From: Setaria digitata
Taxonomy: Eukaryota > Nematoda > Chromadorea > Rhabditida > Setariidae
DNA: 64,000 nucleotides
Assembly: GCA_003640385.1 (NCBI GenBank)
Contig: RCAB01000104.1
Location: 101,365 to 165,364 of the forward strand
Direction: 5' to 3'
Every line of letters begins with the position of its first letter. Within the stretch, counting starts at the first letter, position 1. The notes below the pieces were generated by a model. It was not told where the DNA came from, searched no databases, and saw only the letters and a program-made list of their open reading frames with translations. This document shows, one piece after another, positions 36,467 through 50,385 of the stretch. The translations under genes and the position numbers were made by a program.

Positions 36467-39465
36467 TGTTTTACTTTTCACCAGTTTACGAATAAATCTC
36501 TCTTACTCTTAATAACAGTTGTAATTTTTATGAGATATTAAGCTTATCAAGTCATCAATTGTCATAGCTGGACTTTTTTGGGAAAGGCCTTTCCAAACTA
36601 AAAAAAAAAAAGATTGAATACGAATTACCTTTGATCAAGTTGAATCAAAGAACACAAATAATAGGAAATGAAATTTTAAATGAATTGAATAAGCGACCTC
36701 TAAATCAGTTTACGCAACCTTGAACCGCAACCTCTGCGGTAGTTGTTCATAGTTTTTGTTCTTATTATCATGTTTTGTGGCACAACGTTTTACGGTTTGA
36801 AACATATGTTTTTGCCATAATGTTTTATGGTTTCAAACTTCATCAGGGTAACATTTCACCATAATCAGTTCTTGTTTCAACTTGATTTTTTTTTTTTTTT
36901 TTTTTTTTAGATAGAAAACATTTTGCGACATTATTATGGTTTTTAATCTTATTTCATTGGTTATCTGTTACTTTAAGCCCTTAATCAGTTCCAGCTTTTG
37001 TACATTATTCCCATCGCACCTTGATCACTTTATAGCTCTCTTCAACGTATAAGGATTGACTTGTTTATTGTAAATTGGTAAAAGAATAAAATAAAATGAT
37101 TGATTAACAAAAGTTGCTGGAATCAGTCTCAGTTCTACTGCTTTGTATTCTCATCATATAAAGTTCCTGGTTTTTTAAGTGGTTTATTGGTATTTGACGA
37201 ATTCGTTAACTTTGCCTAAGCAATATACCACTGGATGAGTGGTTTGAATTTTTTTTTTTTTAACCTCATATACGATGGGAATGCGTTTCATAAATTCTTC
37301 ACAACCCTATTATTTTAATATAAGCAATGTATTTGCTTACGAGCTATAAATCACGTTTGTCATGGATTTATCATGAAGTTATCAACTCGTCATTATAAAG
37401 AAACAAAAATGATTTTACAAATTTTCTTTAAAAAAATTTTTAAAAAAATGATTTAAACAAGCTTTATTTTAAACTTTCTGTCAGAAATCAAAATTTTCTC
37501 GGGCAGAACATACGACCACAGCGTAGAATTGTTTGTGCTCATGACTGTGGCAGCAAGAAGATGACCCTAAATCTAAATGATTCTTAGCTTACCGATCACG
37601 TATCTTCATGATCGTTGGACGATATTAACATCAAGGAATCATGAAATCTTAATTATCCTTAAAATAATGGTTTCTATTTTCCAAGCGATCAGTGATCGAG
37701 CCAGTAATATATGTCGCTCCTCGGGATATTTGATGTTTTTGAATTCTACGAAATATTTTTTATTCGGAAAAAATAGCCGAATTAATTAATATATTTTGAG
37801 AATAAATTAATACAGCGGAAGCGGAAGCATTTCTCACCTAACGCATCTAAAAGCAGAGATGAAAATTGGAACACATGGATTGATCTTACCGCTTTTTTTT
37901 TAAAAAATTTTACTGATCACTTCAAACAGTATAATGTGAATAGTCTTCCACGGTACACTTCTAATCAGATCATACGCACAGCTTTGGAAATATGTTCGAA
38001 AAAAAAGGAGTACCATTTGATCTATTAATTATTGCTAGATTATAATCAGTCAATTAATGCGTGAACTGTTTCAAAACTCCCCATACTAGGAAGAGCATTT
38101 AGTTCTTCAAAAATTTTCTATCTTGTAAAAAAAAGAAGAGAAATGATAGTTTCAAGAATGATCACTGAACGAAAACACAATTCGTCTATAAACCATGCTA
38201 TTTCAAAATATTGCACTAATTCATTTCATTTATTTCATTTTCTTTTCTAGCCTGAAAGCAACGATATGATCCAAGCTAATATGTGAAAAGTTATTATTTT
38301 CAAGAATTGAATTGTAACGGAACAGTTACAAATAATTGGAAAAAAAGCACATCCATCATACAATTGCATATCAGCAGGAAGAGAATAGTAACAGAGATAT
38401 GAAAATTAAACAAGGAAACAAAATGAAGGAAGTATTTCGGAAATTCTACGATCTATCAAGGTGGTACAGGTACAACATCAACAGGTTGAAGTACTGTTTC
38501 TCTGTGTAGAGGAATGAAAATGTCCAATAGAAGATTGCAGTTTTCATTTTATTTCTTATAAGAGCAGCGATTTCTCAATATTTTAAGCCGTAGAATCGGC
38601 AGAAATCAAAAAAAAAGCCACTTTATTTACTTTATTCTGCAAACTTTTACGAACAACTATACAGTACTGAATATGATACAATTTGTGTCTGGAAAATTTT
38701 AATTAAATCGGAAGGAAGTCAATATAGATTGAGTTAAAATTAAGACCTTATTAGCAGGAAATTGGAAGTTGAATGCACTGAGATAAGTTCATGACAATTT
38801 TTCTTTTTTTTTTTTTTTTTTAAAACAGCCACCACTGATCAAGTCTAACGTGAAAGTGTGGCATCTGCAGTGACTAACTGATAATCAGAATTAATGATAA
38901 TCGATCAGAAAAAACACTGCTGAAAGATCTGAATTACGCACTGATAATCTGTGCTGACAAAAAGCATGTCTACATATCAGAAAGCAAAGTTATCAATATA
39001 TGAATGAACTTGTGAATTATTTTAGGATAGCAAGCATGTTTTTTTTCATATAGTATTCTTATGAGGAAAGTGAAAATCCTAAAATATGACAACATATTTG
39101 TTATTCTAATAAGTATTATTGAATCGGATTAAAAGCATTATTTGAATACAACATATTTTGATGTATTTACACAATAAGTAATGTGGAACTAGAAAAGGAT
39201 ATTGTATTTCTCGCTAATTACACAAATAGGATCACTTCTTTTTGGAGGAATTTGATTTTATTATTACATCTGACTTCTAGCTAATTTTTAATATTTTCAC
39301 ATTTCTCCCAAGAATATCAGTTCACAATTAGATTAATTTATTATTCTAAATAGGAAAAAAAAAGAACGAAATTTTTGAATGAAAAATAACCTGAAATTTC
39401 CTATAAGAAATTTCTGTGTGGAACATGGCTAAAAAATAATTAAAATAAAGAAATATTTAAAATTT
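36467..39465. other. intergenic region between convergent genes
   Basis: About 3 kb between the 3' ends of the TTD14-like gene (plus; AATAAA at 36491) and the myosin gene (minus; AATAAA on the minus strand at 39337-39342). AT-rich with T runs at about 36885-36909 and 38804-38821. No exon recognised on either strand. Confidence 0.6.
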
Positions 39466-42400
39466 TCATAATTCCCTGACATAGTTTCCTGGAAAGAGTC
39501 CTGTTCGACTTTGTATTCTGCCTTGCCACCAACCAGAAGAATCTGAAGAGAATTTTATAAAAGTTTATCAGAACTAGTAATTACAGCAATGGCAAATCAT
39601 ACAAATTTTCACTGAAACTACTGATTCATCTTGAAATAAGAAATATAATTCCCAAAACATGAAATATGCAACTGGAAAATTTCAAACTAAAGTGAGTAGG
39701 GAGGACTGAAACTTTAATTCTATGTGAAATAATAGACAGGATAATTTGCAATTTAATAAACTGAAGTATACTCTTTACTAATTGGAATACTTCGTTTTTA
39801 CGTTCAAACTATCGAACAAAATATTTATCGGTAGGTTTATGTGGCAACTAATCCATTATTTACTGTTAATTATGAAATCAAATCGATGCATTCTGGTGCT
39901 AAAATAAACCTTTATTAACAAGTTCAAACTTATCGCCTGTAACAAACGATAATTCATCCGTGTCTTGAGCTTCGTAAGAATATAAAGCCTCAACAAGTGG
40001 AAGAGGTTTTGGTTTAAGAGGCGGTTTGGGTTTTTCAGGACGTCGTGTAACATTCTGAAAATGACTTCAGCTTGTACTGTCAATTTATTTCTTAGTTTAT
40101 ATTTCGTAAAAACTAAAAACAATAAACAAAAACCCGAAACTGACGTTTCATACTAAATTAAATTTCAAGTTTCAATTAGTAATCTCTTCTCGGTGAAAAA
40201 AAAAGGTCAATTTTTAATTTTATATTACAGATATGCTCAAAAAAGAATAAAATAAAGCGACAAGACTTTACCTGCACATCACTGGTCCCGTTATTTCTGC
40301 TAATATCCACATTATTATTATTATTAACCACCGGATATATACGATTTGATGTACTCATGTGTTGTGGTGGAGGAGGTTCTTGCTGGGGTACATTAGATAT
40401 TTTCCGCATATTTGCAACTTTTCGCCTTTGATAATGCTTCAATGTTATCTTTCCACCACTTGGTCCTAAAATAAAAAGTTCTTTTTAACAGAAAAGCAAT
40501 CATTTATGTTTTTTATGCTTCGGAATAGAAGTTGTTAAATTTAACAAATTTAAAGATTTTCAGCAAACGATATAAAGAGACGACGAAATGATTGCAGAAA
40601 ATATCCATCAATTCTGAAAGAAAAATACTTGCAGCATAAAGACATTATGCAAATACAAACTTTCAGTATTAATATCAACAGCATTAGTAAGATCATACTT
40701 GTGCTACTTGGTAATCCGGGTCCAATATACACGAATAAGGTTTTTCCTTTTGAAAGCAATTGCGTGCCACCTGATCCATTGTCATTCCTCGAAAATTTGA
40801 CAGTTCGAAAACCACCACCAAATCGAGTTTTCTTTAGGATGATTTGATGAGAAGTGCCGAATTCCAAAGGCAAAATTCGCCCACTAGCCACATCACGATA
40901 CCGTTTGCTATATCATTGATTATATCCGTTCAAAAAATTATAATAATAAAAAAATTAATAAACAACTATGACTCAAAATTTCAAATTTTCAATTAATTTT
41001 TTTATAATAATTGATTAGATTTGATAAAATTCACTTAATGGCATTTATAAGCTCCGTTTTCAATGGTGTTTCCAGAAGTGATGTATAAGAATCACGGACA
41101 CTGAGGATTATAAAATTGTCTTGGTACGGACTTAGGCCAATACTAGATATATCATTATAGTTAATTTGACGTTTCAGGACCTGAAAAGAAAGTAATAGTA
41201 ATAAGATAGAGATAACAGTGACTAGCGATAATTTAGGAAGAAGCAATTAAGATATAGTAAATGATATGTTTCAAGAAGGAACAATAAAAGATTAGCGTTT
41301 ACCTCAATAAGTTTTCCTTTATTCCGACCTTTCTTTTCTAATTCTCTCCCAACAAGAATGACCTTCTTTTCTGTCAAAAGAAAATCAAGTTTCGATACCT
41401 GCAAAGGGATTTCCGTAAAATTGATAGTACTCTCAGCGCTATGTGATCATTCAAGATGTAATAACGAATCGAAATGAAGTTCCATACTGAACCAACCTTA
41501 AATCTTCGATCATATTTATTGATCGTAGCAGCAAAAATAATGCGTTCCTTCTTACCAGCCAAAGCTTGTAACGCAGGATGATATTCGAGACCAATATAAT
41601 CGCCCACAAAATTACGATTTATTGAAAATCTCCGTCTTTCCTTTTTATTTAAGAATAAATTAAACGCTTCTTCCTGTAATGAATCCATATATCCTTACAA
41701 ACATCAAATAAGAGTTCAAAATTACAGTCCTATTGTCTTCCTTTTCATTACCATTACATCTACTATTCGTACCTTTAGAGTAAAACTATCACTTCCATGA
41801 TACTTTCAGCAAGGTCATCTTTACAAAAGGAAATGCAAAAAAATTACCTTCAGTTTTGCATGTCGTTTTCGAGCGGTGAATTTTTTAAAAGCTTTTTGAA
41901 TAATACGTGCGTAACTGTCATATTTCCTTTCACGCATTTCTTCCAAGAGAAAAAGCTATAATTACGAACATGTCTAATTACGAGATGTTATAAATAATGA
42001 ATGCAATATATGAAGTAAACTAATTGATTAAATGAAAATAATTAAAAGTAAATGAAAGTAAAAAAGAACAAATATAAATAAATAGCCACGAAATAGTAAA
42101 AGTGAACCGATTCTGGATTCTTGATGAAGATTTTTGTTCTACCCATCTGATACTGATCACGGTCCATATTTACCGTTTGACAAATAATCTAAAATAAAAT
42201 TTTCAAGTAGCATGATCAGTGAAAATATTAAAATCAAGAGATAGAGCTATGGTCGTTGTTTGGAAAATCTTGTCATAACAGTAAAGATTAACACACTAAA
42301 TTCCATTATTTTTCATTACACGAAAAAAGCCAAGCAGCACTATCATTAAATCCGATTAAATTTGGAGACCAAAACAAAAGATGCTTAATATTAAGGATTT

Positions 42401-45400
42401 AAATTACAGAGTTTGAGCAATAAATGCTCGTTGCTTTGCTGAACTGGAACAGTGGTATATTCGAGAGAGGAGTGAAATATAATATCCGAAGCATTTGTCA
42501 GAACACAGCTAACATTTAGTAAATAAAGATTTCAGCAGACAAAAATTGAAACCTCAACTCCTTTCCGAGAGTCACCATGATAACTGGGCCATGTTTCTGG
42601 AGTAAGAATAGCGTAACGATACAGGAATTTGTCGAAAAGGCGGCGATACACGAAACCAGCACGTCGAACACGAATATTCTCTTTTAAACCCAAATATTCC
42701 ACCTGATGCAATACGCTAGAAAGGATCGAAGGAACTGTTCAGTCATTTTCTCAATCCTAACCATTAAATTATTTTGATTTTTTCGTGATCAAAAGTTCTT
42801 ATTTTATAAACTTTTTGCTGAAAATATAAAGGAAGAATAGAGTGATATCGATGCTGACCATTGAGTCTCTCATTATATAAAATTTAATTAGTTTAAAAAT
42901 GAAATAAGATAGGATACCGTTTTTCATCCCATTCCAGTGCACGCTTAGTATCATTGGGTTTAATACAACGTACATAATGAGGCGCACACTTACTAAGTGA
43001 ATCAACGAGATCATTTGCTTGAGTCTAAAATATGTTTATATTTCTTAGGGCAAAAAAAAGAGTTGAACAAATGTAAAACTAAAGATAATTTAGCACAGAC
43101 AGGGAATTAATTCAAATTAACTTCATCTGACTCAATCCAATTCAAATTTTGCAATAACCTATTTTATTCCTTCTTTCATCACAAATTAGACCGATTATGA
43201 CCTACTACTAGCCATCTTTCTTTTCCTCTCCTAATTTCCTTTAAAAATCTGAAATTAGAAAGATGGAAGAAAATAAATGGAAATGATAAAGCTAACCCTA
43301 ATTTTAGACGAAAAACTTGTTGGCTTTTTAGCATTAGAAGGTACTGTTTTCGGAAAAAGTTGCTTGAAAAATTGCCTAGAACAAATGAAATATTTTTTTG
43401 CTCATTTTACTGCTAACAACAATTTTTTAAAGCAAGATTTAAAATGGCATCAAATCAGAACTTCTCTTTCTTCCCAGCAAATACTTCCAACGATTTCAAT
43501 GATAATTTAAATTAGAATCTCAAAGAAAACAAGAACGATATTTATCTAACCTATCACTTTGTTGCATCAGTACTATGAGATCATTATAAAGCGTATCGCG
43601 ATTTTTCTCACAAAATCCGTTAATATTGTATACAACCTAAAATTTTGGGTTATACACTTTACTGAAATTAAATGAAAACTTTTGAAACATGTCAATTAGA
43701 ATCACTTCTGCTATTTTCTATCCTAATAAAGAAAAAAAAGAAATCAAAAAGCATACGACTCAAATTAGCTAAAAGTCCTTCTCAAAAATTCACTGCCATG
43801 TGATAAAATGCTGTGAAGGAAAACTAATTTAATGAAAATTTTGGATGTCTCTAAAAAAAAAAAAAAAAAAAAAAATAGCAAATTAAAATAGAATAAAATT
43901 TCGCAAGAAAATAAGAAAACAAACGGAGCCAGCATAATGTTTGATGACAAAACTTTGTGCACCACTTTGATAATGCTCATTTTTAGACATAAACTTATTT
44001 AATTCCACTAAAAATTGGCTATCGGCACCTTCATTTTGTGCATGGATCTGTGAACAAGTATCATCCAGAATGCACATTATTCCTAGAAAAAAGAAATAGA
44101 TGATATGCAGAAGTCTAAGATATTATTATTATCACATTATAAGTATGGATATTTCAAAGGCGAAGAAAGTGGGACATATTATAAATTTATTGAAAAATTG
44201 AGGAAAAATTTGCGTTTCTGAACCAAGAATAACAAAATAGCCATTGATAAATCATTAATTAACAGAATTACTTTTTTCATGCTTTGAAATTTTCTTTGTA
44301 ACTTTATCGTAGATAAATCTTTTCTTTGACATTTTTCTTCAAAAAATGTAAGCAGCTTTTAATAATGAAGTCATCAAAACACACCTGGTGGTTTCCGGGC
44401 TTCAAATAAATCACAAACAATTTTATTATTGAAATATTCAATTGGTGTCCATTTGATTCCTTCGCTAACATATTCCTCTTGCTCCGCTTTCAACGTCAGC
44501 TCAATAAATATTTGTTGCAATTTTTCATTTACAAAATTTATGCTGAAAAAATCTTTCTTTTTTAATGCTGAGCAGAGAAAAATGATAGAAAAAGTTTTGA
44601 AGTAAATAAAAAATGGAGCAGGAAAGATGTTCCTTTTTCTTCAGTAGTAAAAGTAAAATTAAAATATTTATTTCCAACTCATTTAATTGTGAATCAAAAA
44701 ATAATCATTAGCCAGTTCAAAATATTCCACTTAGGGGTATGAATTATAGATTAACTGTGGATTATTGATAACAACTTATTACTTTTTAAAATTCAAATAT
44801 CAATTTCTCTTTATATGAGCACAAGTGAATAGTCAGTGACAAATTATTAAGTGACCCCCCAAACTAAGCAAACAGAAATAGCAGCCAAAAAAAAGACAGA
44901 AGTAGGTAATATAAACTAAAACCTTCCATTTTTCTATTAAATTAGACGATTTCAAAAGCTAGAGGGTTGGAAATAGAAATCATCCATCTCAATCAGTCAA
45001 AATTATTCGGATAATAAGACATAAAACTATGCAATGAATCAATGAAGTGATCAATTCTACCAACTCTTCTACATAAAATGATTTGTAAGGTGGAATTGAT
45101 AAAAGAATATACATGGCTTCCCACCAAAAGCATTTTTATTATACTATCTTCACTTACCAAAACTGTTCGAAACCATTATTATCGAATATTTCAAATCCAT
45201 AAATGTCAAGAATACCAATAGAGAGAGATAATCCAGATGATCGTGAAGTAATCTTCATTTCTTGATTAACTGACGAAACTATAACATGGAGTGCTGATAA
45301 GAAAATAGGAAAATTTAACATATAGATAAAGTAAGTAAAGAGAAGGAAGTGGATGGAACTATGTGATACAAATAATATGGATTTATTTTGAACTTGAAGT

Positions 45401-48400
45401 TTTTTTTTAAATATTGAGTATTTATATTATTAAATACTTTTGTCATTTTCAACTGAACTGTTATCTGAAGAAAATTTCATACTTAAAAATTCAAACAGAC
45501 GCGTGTAAAGGTCTTTGGTCCAAGCATCACGTGTAAATTCTGCTTGCTGAACATTTAAAGTTACGTTAATTTGCTCTGTTTGTTTCCCCCATCTACTTTC
45601 CATCTGTCGGCTTGTTAATTTCTCTCTTATTGCTGATGGCTTTAGACCAAGTAAATAGGCTGGGAATTCTAGAACTGAAATATCACCACTGATTAACGAA
45701 TCCGCAAATGAAATGCTGCATTACGGATGATCCCAGTAAAGCAAGTAAATTAATAATAAAAACTACAAAAATCATAAGATATCAGTTAAAATTTATGTTA
45801 CTGTATTATGAAGATCCCGTCGAATTAGTATTATTAACAAAAAGAAAAAAGGAGGAAAATTGTAAAATTTGAATGTGAAGAAATTTTGAGAATCGTGCAA
45901 AATTTATAATAACAAACTTACATCGTTCATCGGCGATAGCCGCAAAATTATTGCTTTCAATAAATGTGATATTACCAATATGCATAATAGCAGCAATAAG
46001 TTGTAAAATTTCTATTTGTTTTGTTGCATCAATACCAATAACATCCATTGCATGCTAAAGACAAGAGGAAAATTTTAACGAAATTAGTAAAAAGCAATTC
46101 ATGATATAAAAATATCACTGTGTTTATCAGTGAATGAAATAGTTATTTGATTTTTACTTTTATGGAAGAAAATGATAGCAGCCAAATTTGCTGAAATAAA
46201 AAAAAAATAAAACAAATGGTTGCCTGAATAAAGAAATTATTTAATAAAGAAAACAACAAATTATGGAAAAATCAACCATAAAATAGTTTTTCGTTTTTTA
46301 AAAATATTTCATTGCCTTTACAAAAATTGTTGTCTTGAAAGCATTTCTGTTAGATATGAAAACTCTCAATTCTCGAATTCACAGAATATTTTAACACTTA
46401 CCAGTGTTTGTTTGAATTCTTTAGCATCATCAGTTCCATCAACTGTATAACAGCCGCTATGATTCAGATAATTATAGTAGTCTAATGTTGTGATACCAAG
46501 ATTGCCTTAAGAAAAGAAATCAATCATCAGAGTCACTACATTCGTATTCTAATCTAATTTTTTTTTTTTTTTTTTTTTTTTTAGCAATAGCTAAAGGTTA
46601 AGTTCAACACCTGCCATTTTTATGGAGAAGTCAAAAACATTACTCAATATTATTTATTGTCCAGAAAATTTCGAGGTAAAAAATTCAAACAAATTTAAAA
46701 TGGAATTGCTTAAAATGTTGTCTCTAAAAATAGTTTAGGAAAATGTGAAATTATCTAGACATTTAGAATAAAAATTCGATTGAAAGATAATAAATTACTC
46801 TTTAAATTATCGTCCGCTCCAGCGCATAGTTGGTAGAATATGTGAAAATTACGTTCGCCTGGACTCTGATGTACTACTCGAGATTTCTCCAGCAGAAAAT
46901 TGGATACCTGAAAGTTATATTACCAAAATTAATTGTAATTAGATAGTAACTCAAATCTCTATGAAATAAGAGAACTTAAATTTGAAGGAAAGCAGCTAGA
47001 ATAACGGAATCATGTATTATGGTAGGAATAAGAGTACTGCGATGAGAAATGTGTGAATGATCGTTTTAAATTTTTATAGTTTTGATATGATGTAAAAATT
47101 CCAAAATTAATAACTGGATAATGGACCAAGACTTGCCTTTCCACCGATTGGTTCACCACCTCGACTAAAGACAATTTCAACATATTTACCAAAACGGCTA
47201 GAATTCCAATTCCTAACAGTTGCGCTGTTACCGAATGATTCCAATAATGGATTTGATTGCAAAATGACATCTTTAACATGCTAAATTAAACTAAAATTTT
47301 TCATGAAATGCAAGAACTGAAATTAAAATAAGAAAATGAAAAATAACTCTTCCATTTCATCATTTACGATGTATGCCATTTTCTTTCATCAGAGAAATGC
47401 AAAAATGCCTATTCATTCTTTAATAAACTATGAAGAAAACTATTCAGAATTTTTTTTCACCCTTTTAGAAATTCAAAATAAAGAAAACTTCAGTAGTTCA
47501 GGTCTAAAAAGAAAACACTGAAACCTGAAGACGTTGTCCACCGCCAGATATCCGTGCAACATATCCCATGATGTATTTCGCTTCAACTGTTTTTCCGGCA
47601 CCACTTTCACCGCTTATTATAACGCATTGACTTTCGTTATCTATCAACATATTCCTGAAATAAGTGACAAAATACCAATCTTCTATTGCTAGCTCATTAT
47701 CATTAATCTTTCATAACGGTGAAAGGCATTACCATTTATGATCACAGCTGTAATTTAATATGATTAATCACATATGCTAATTATTATTAGCTGACGCAAA
47801 ATAAATACTAGCTTATTATGCTGCTACCTGCAAAACTTCATTTAATGAAAAAAGCTTCCATTTCCAATAACGAAAAAGTAGCACTGCAATAGTTTAGAAG
47901 AAGAAAAAAAACCGAAAAAATTAAAAAAAATTAGATTTGTAAAGATTTTACAGTTCATATATTTCAAATTTCACAAATTTAAATTATTGACAGTAAAAAG
48001 TCTTACCTAAACATGTTATCAGCAAGTGCATAAATATGTGGTGGATTTTCATATTGCGCTGCTCCCTGATATAACTCCATTTCTTTGCTTGTAAAGTATG
48101 GCATATCTTTGAATGGATTAACTGCAATGAGTACTGGTCCAATATACGTCTGAAATAGTTATGAACAAAAAAAAGATTTGCAAATTATAGAAATATGAAA
48201 AAAGAGCACCATAAATTAAAAATATTGTAAATTAAATTTATGTTTTGAAAAAAAATGTAAATAATGTCTTTTTAAGGAATTTTTTTTTTTTTTCAAACTT
48301 ATGATCATTAACATAACATTATTGTAATTATAACTATGATAATTATGAACAAATAAATGTGAGAAAAAAAAACATTGAATATAAAAACAGAGATATAAGT

Positions 48401-49313
48401 ACTGTTGTTAGGAAGTTACTTACGAAAATAGAATTAGCTGTGAAGCGCTTCCGTAGATTATCAACAATTGCTTGCTCATTAAGTTTGCTGAGTAAGATCA
48501 TATCATCTACGCCAACATGCTGAATGTTCACTTTTGACTGCCAATGAAAAGCCTGAAAATAGAAAAACTATTTAATTTTCAAAATTTGAAATATTTTTTC
48601 TCCATTAAAGTATGATTTAATTATCATACACTAATTCAAAGAGAAATGTCAACATGGAATATGTAATGAAAGATTATGCGTAAAATTTAGATGGTTAGTG
48701 CGGAAGAGTACACTGCAGCATACGTAATTTCCGCTTAATTAGTCTACAGGCAGCATCTAGATAAGGAGCTAAGAAGTTAAAACAAGGGATTCATTATTTG
48801 CTGCTAGCTATGTCGAATATTTCTTTATTTTATTTCACTGCTTAGCATTAAATAGCGATAATTATGATTGGCAATAATAATTTAAAACACGAATAATTTT
48901 TGAAGTCGTACTTTAATAGGTAATTAATTCTACCCAGTAATTATCTATTAAAGTTCGAGCTTGTAGCAAATATTACGGAAACTGCTGGAATTAATGAAGA
49001 TCATATCATCTATTAACTATTACCATTACCAATTTACTCTTTTACTTATTTAAAATCCAACTTCAACTAACTATATCGAAATGTTGTCAATAATCTAAAT
49101 GGATAAATAACTATCTATGAAGGAGATTGCATTATTTGGAAATATCTCCCTTCCAGAAATAATACTGTTTAGCTCTAATATTTCCGGGTGGAATTTTTGA
49201 TGAAAGTTGTTCTGGTATTTAATTTTAGGTAGTATTCAAATTAATAATTTTGTTACTTCTTGCTAAATTGATTAGATCTATAAAAATAATTTACTACATG
49301 ATAGGAAAATTCA

Positions 49314-49364
<51 letters not shown>

Positions 49365-50323
49365 GGATAAATAACTATCTATGAAGGAGATTGAATTATT
49401 TTGGAAAAAACTTTGGAAATTTATATATGTATATGCGTTAATTAATTATAGAAAATAAATACATCGCTCATTAATGAAAGTATTCTCTTCAGTAAGTGGA
49501 GCTGTAATGGGATTCCAGTAATTTCTGTTACAATCTGGGCTAAGAAAATCTACTGCATTAATAATTTATTCAACGATAAGATGGTTTAGTTTTATTGGGT
49601 GTAATAAATATTTACTAAAAACAAATACCGAATCAAAGATATTGAGTGAAAAATTTTCAAAAAGATACAGGTACTTTACAGCTATTTGAATTGCTTGTCA
49701 GTAAAAACCTTCAACAATGAGCAGTAATATTTGCAAAATTTGAAGGGTAATATTAAAAAAAAAATTACAAAATAGCTTAAAAAGAAAAATAAAAACTAAG
49801 GGCACATCAGAATTTTTTGATTAAAATATTTCAAAAGTTATAAAAAATTTTTAAATGCACCTTGTTGAACACTTCAAGAGAGTATTACTAGATAGCTAAT
49901 CGCAATTTTTCAATTTCATAAGATCAATTCACTCGTTTTGCGGATTTGATTTAATCTAATTAAGGAAGTGAAAAATTGGAAACAGAGGTACACAAATATT
50001 CTCGGAAAAAGTGTGGATTATGCGATTTATAGGTACTGTATAAGTTTCAGGAAGAAGTAAATAATTTAATTAAAAAATTCATTTACAATTCTAATTTTTG
50101 CAAGCTGCTAAAAGCTTTTCATTTCTACTTTTACAAGCATAACAAGTAGAGTCGCCAAAAACTGTTTGAAAATTTCTGTCAGTAGAGAATGGATTGAACG
50201 TTTTCTAGAATTTCCTGGTATAGAAATTTTTTATTCAAAAAAGTAAAAAATCTTCCCTGCAATTAAAACAAAGTAAACTGAAAATGACCAATCTGAAAAT
50301 TATCAAATTTTTGAACTTACCAT
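39466..50323 (-). CDS. hum-1: class I long-tailed myosin (myosin-1e/f type)
   Basis: Actin motor linking membranes to the cortex. 1068 aa in 25 exons; exon 1 contributes only the ATG (50321-50323). The others run 48424-48552, 48007-48149, 47525-47654, 47137-47280, 46799-46907, 46402-46505, 45922-46054, 45483-45674, 45158-45293, 44385-44542, 43925-44082, 43551-43636, 43297-43375, 42918-43024, 42553-42715, 42108-42188, 41848-41955, 41497-41673, 41303-41398, 41035-41180, 40699-40907, 40272-40465, 39910-40054, 39466-39542. The motor shows P-loop GESGAGKT (107-114), switch [10 protein letters not shown] (159-167) and switch [10 protein letters not shown] (392-399). One IQ motif lies at about 700-718 ([15 protein letters not shown]). 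A TH1 lipid-binding tail spans about 722-925, followed by a Pro/Asn-rich TH2-like stretch and a C-terminal SH3 (1016-1068, ALYSYEA...WWQGR...GLFPGNYV). Intron 5 (donor AAG|GCAAGT) is GC-AG. Confidence 0.96.
48903..48962. repeat. 24-bp hairpin in myosin intron
   Basis: AAGTCGTACTTTAATAGGTA... and its near-complement ...TATCTATTAAAGTTCGAGCTT pair over about 24 bp, with one G-U, one mismatch and one bulge. The loop is about 11 nt (ATTCTACCCAG). It lies in hum-1 intron 1. Confidence 0.8.
49099..49391. repeat. 31-bp direct repeat pair
   Basis: The same 31 bases (starting ATGGATAAATAACTATC) occur at 49099-49129 and 49361-49391, and similarity continues for about 15 bp beyond. The second copy abuts a (TA)n tract (49315-49356). 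Both lie in hum-1 intron 1. Confidence 0.95.
49315..49356. repeat. (TA)n microsatellite
   Basis: About 42 bp of uninterrupted TA repeat in hum-1 intron 1. Confidence 0.95.
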
Positions 50324-50385
50324 TGTTTTCGTATTTCAGTCAGAGTTCAAACCATAGAGAAAACATTGCCTTTAAATTGAAACTC
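50321..50385 (-). other. hum-1: hum-1 first exon with 5' UTR
   Basis: A CTCTTTTCAG acceptor ends at 50386, followed by 62 nt of leader and the ATG, which is directly followed by donor GTAAGT. The next coding base is about 1.77 kb away (48552). The acceptor with no nearby upstream coding exon fits a spliced-leader trans-splice site. The split after Met is supported because exon 2 resumes with AFHWQSK, the conserved start of this myosin. Confidence 0.75.

Noticed and set aside
43277..43510. 77-codon plus ORF opposite the myosin gene
   Set aside because: Covers the antisense of myosin exon 14 (43297-43375), which is required to keep the motor domain in frame.
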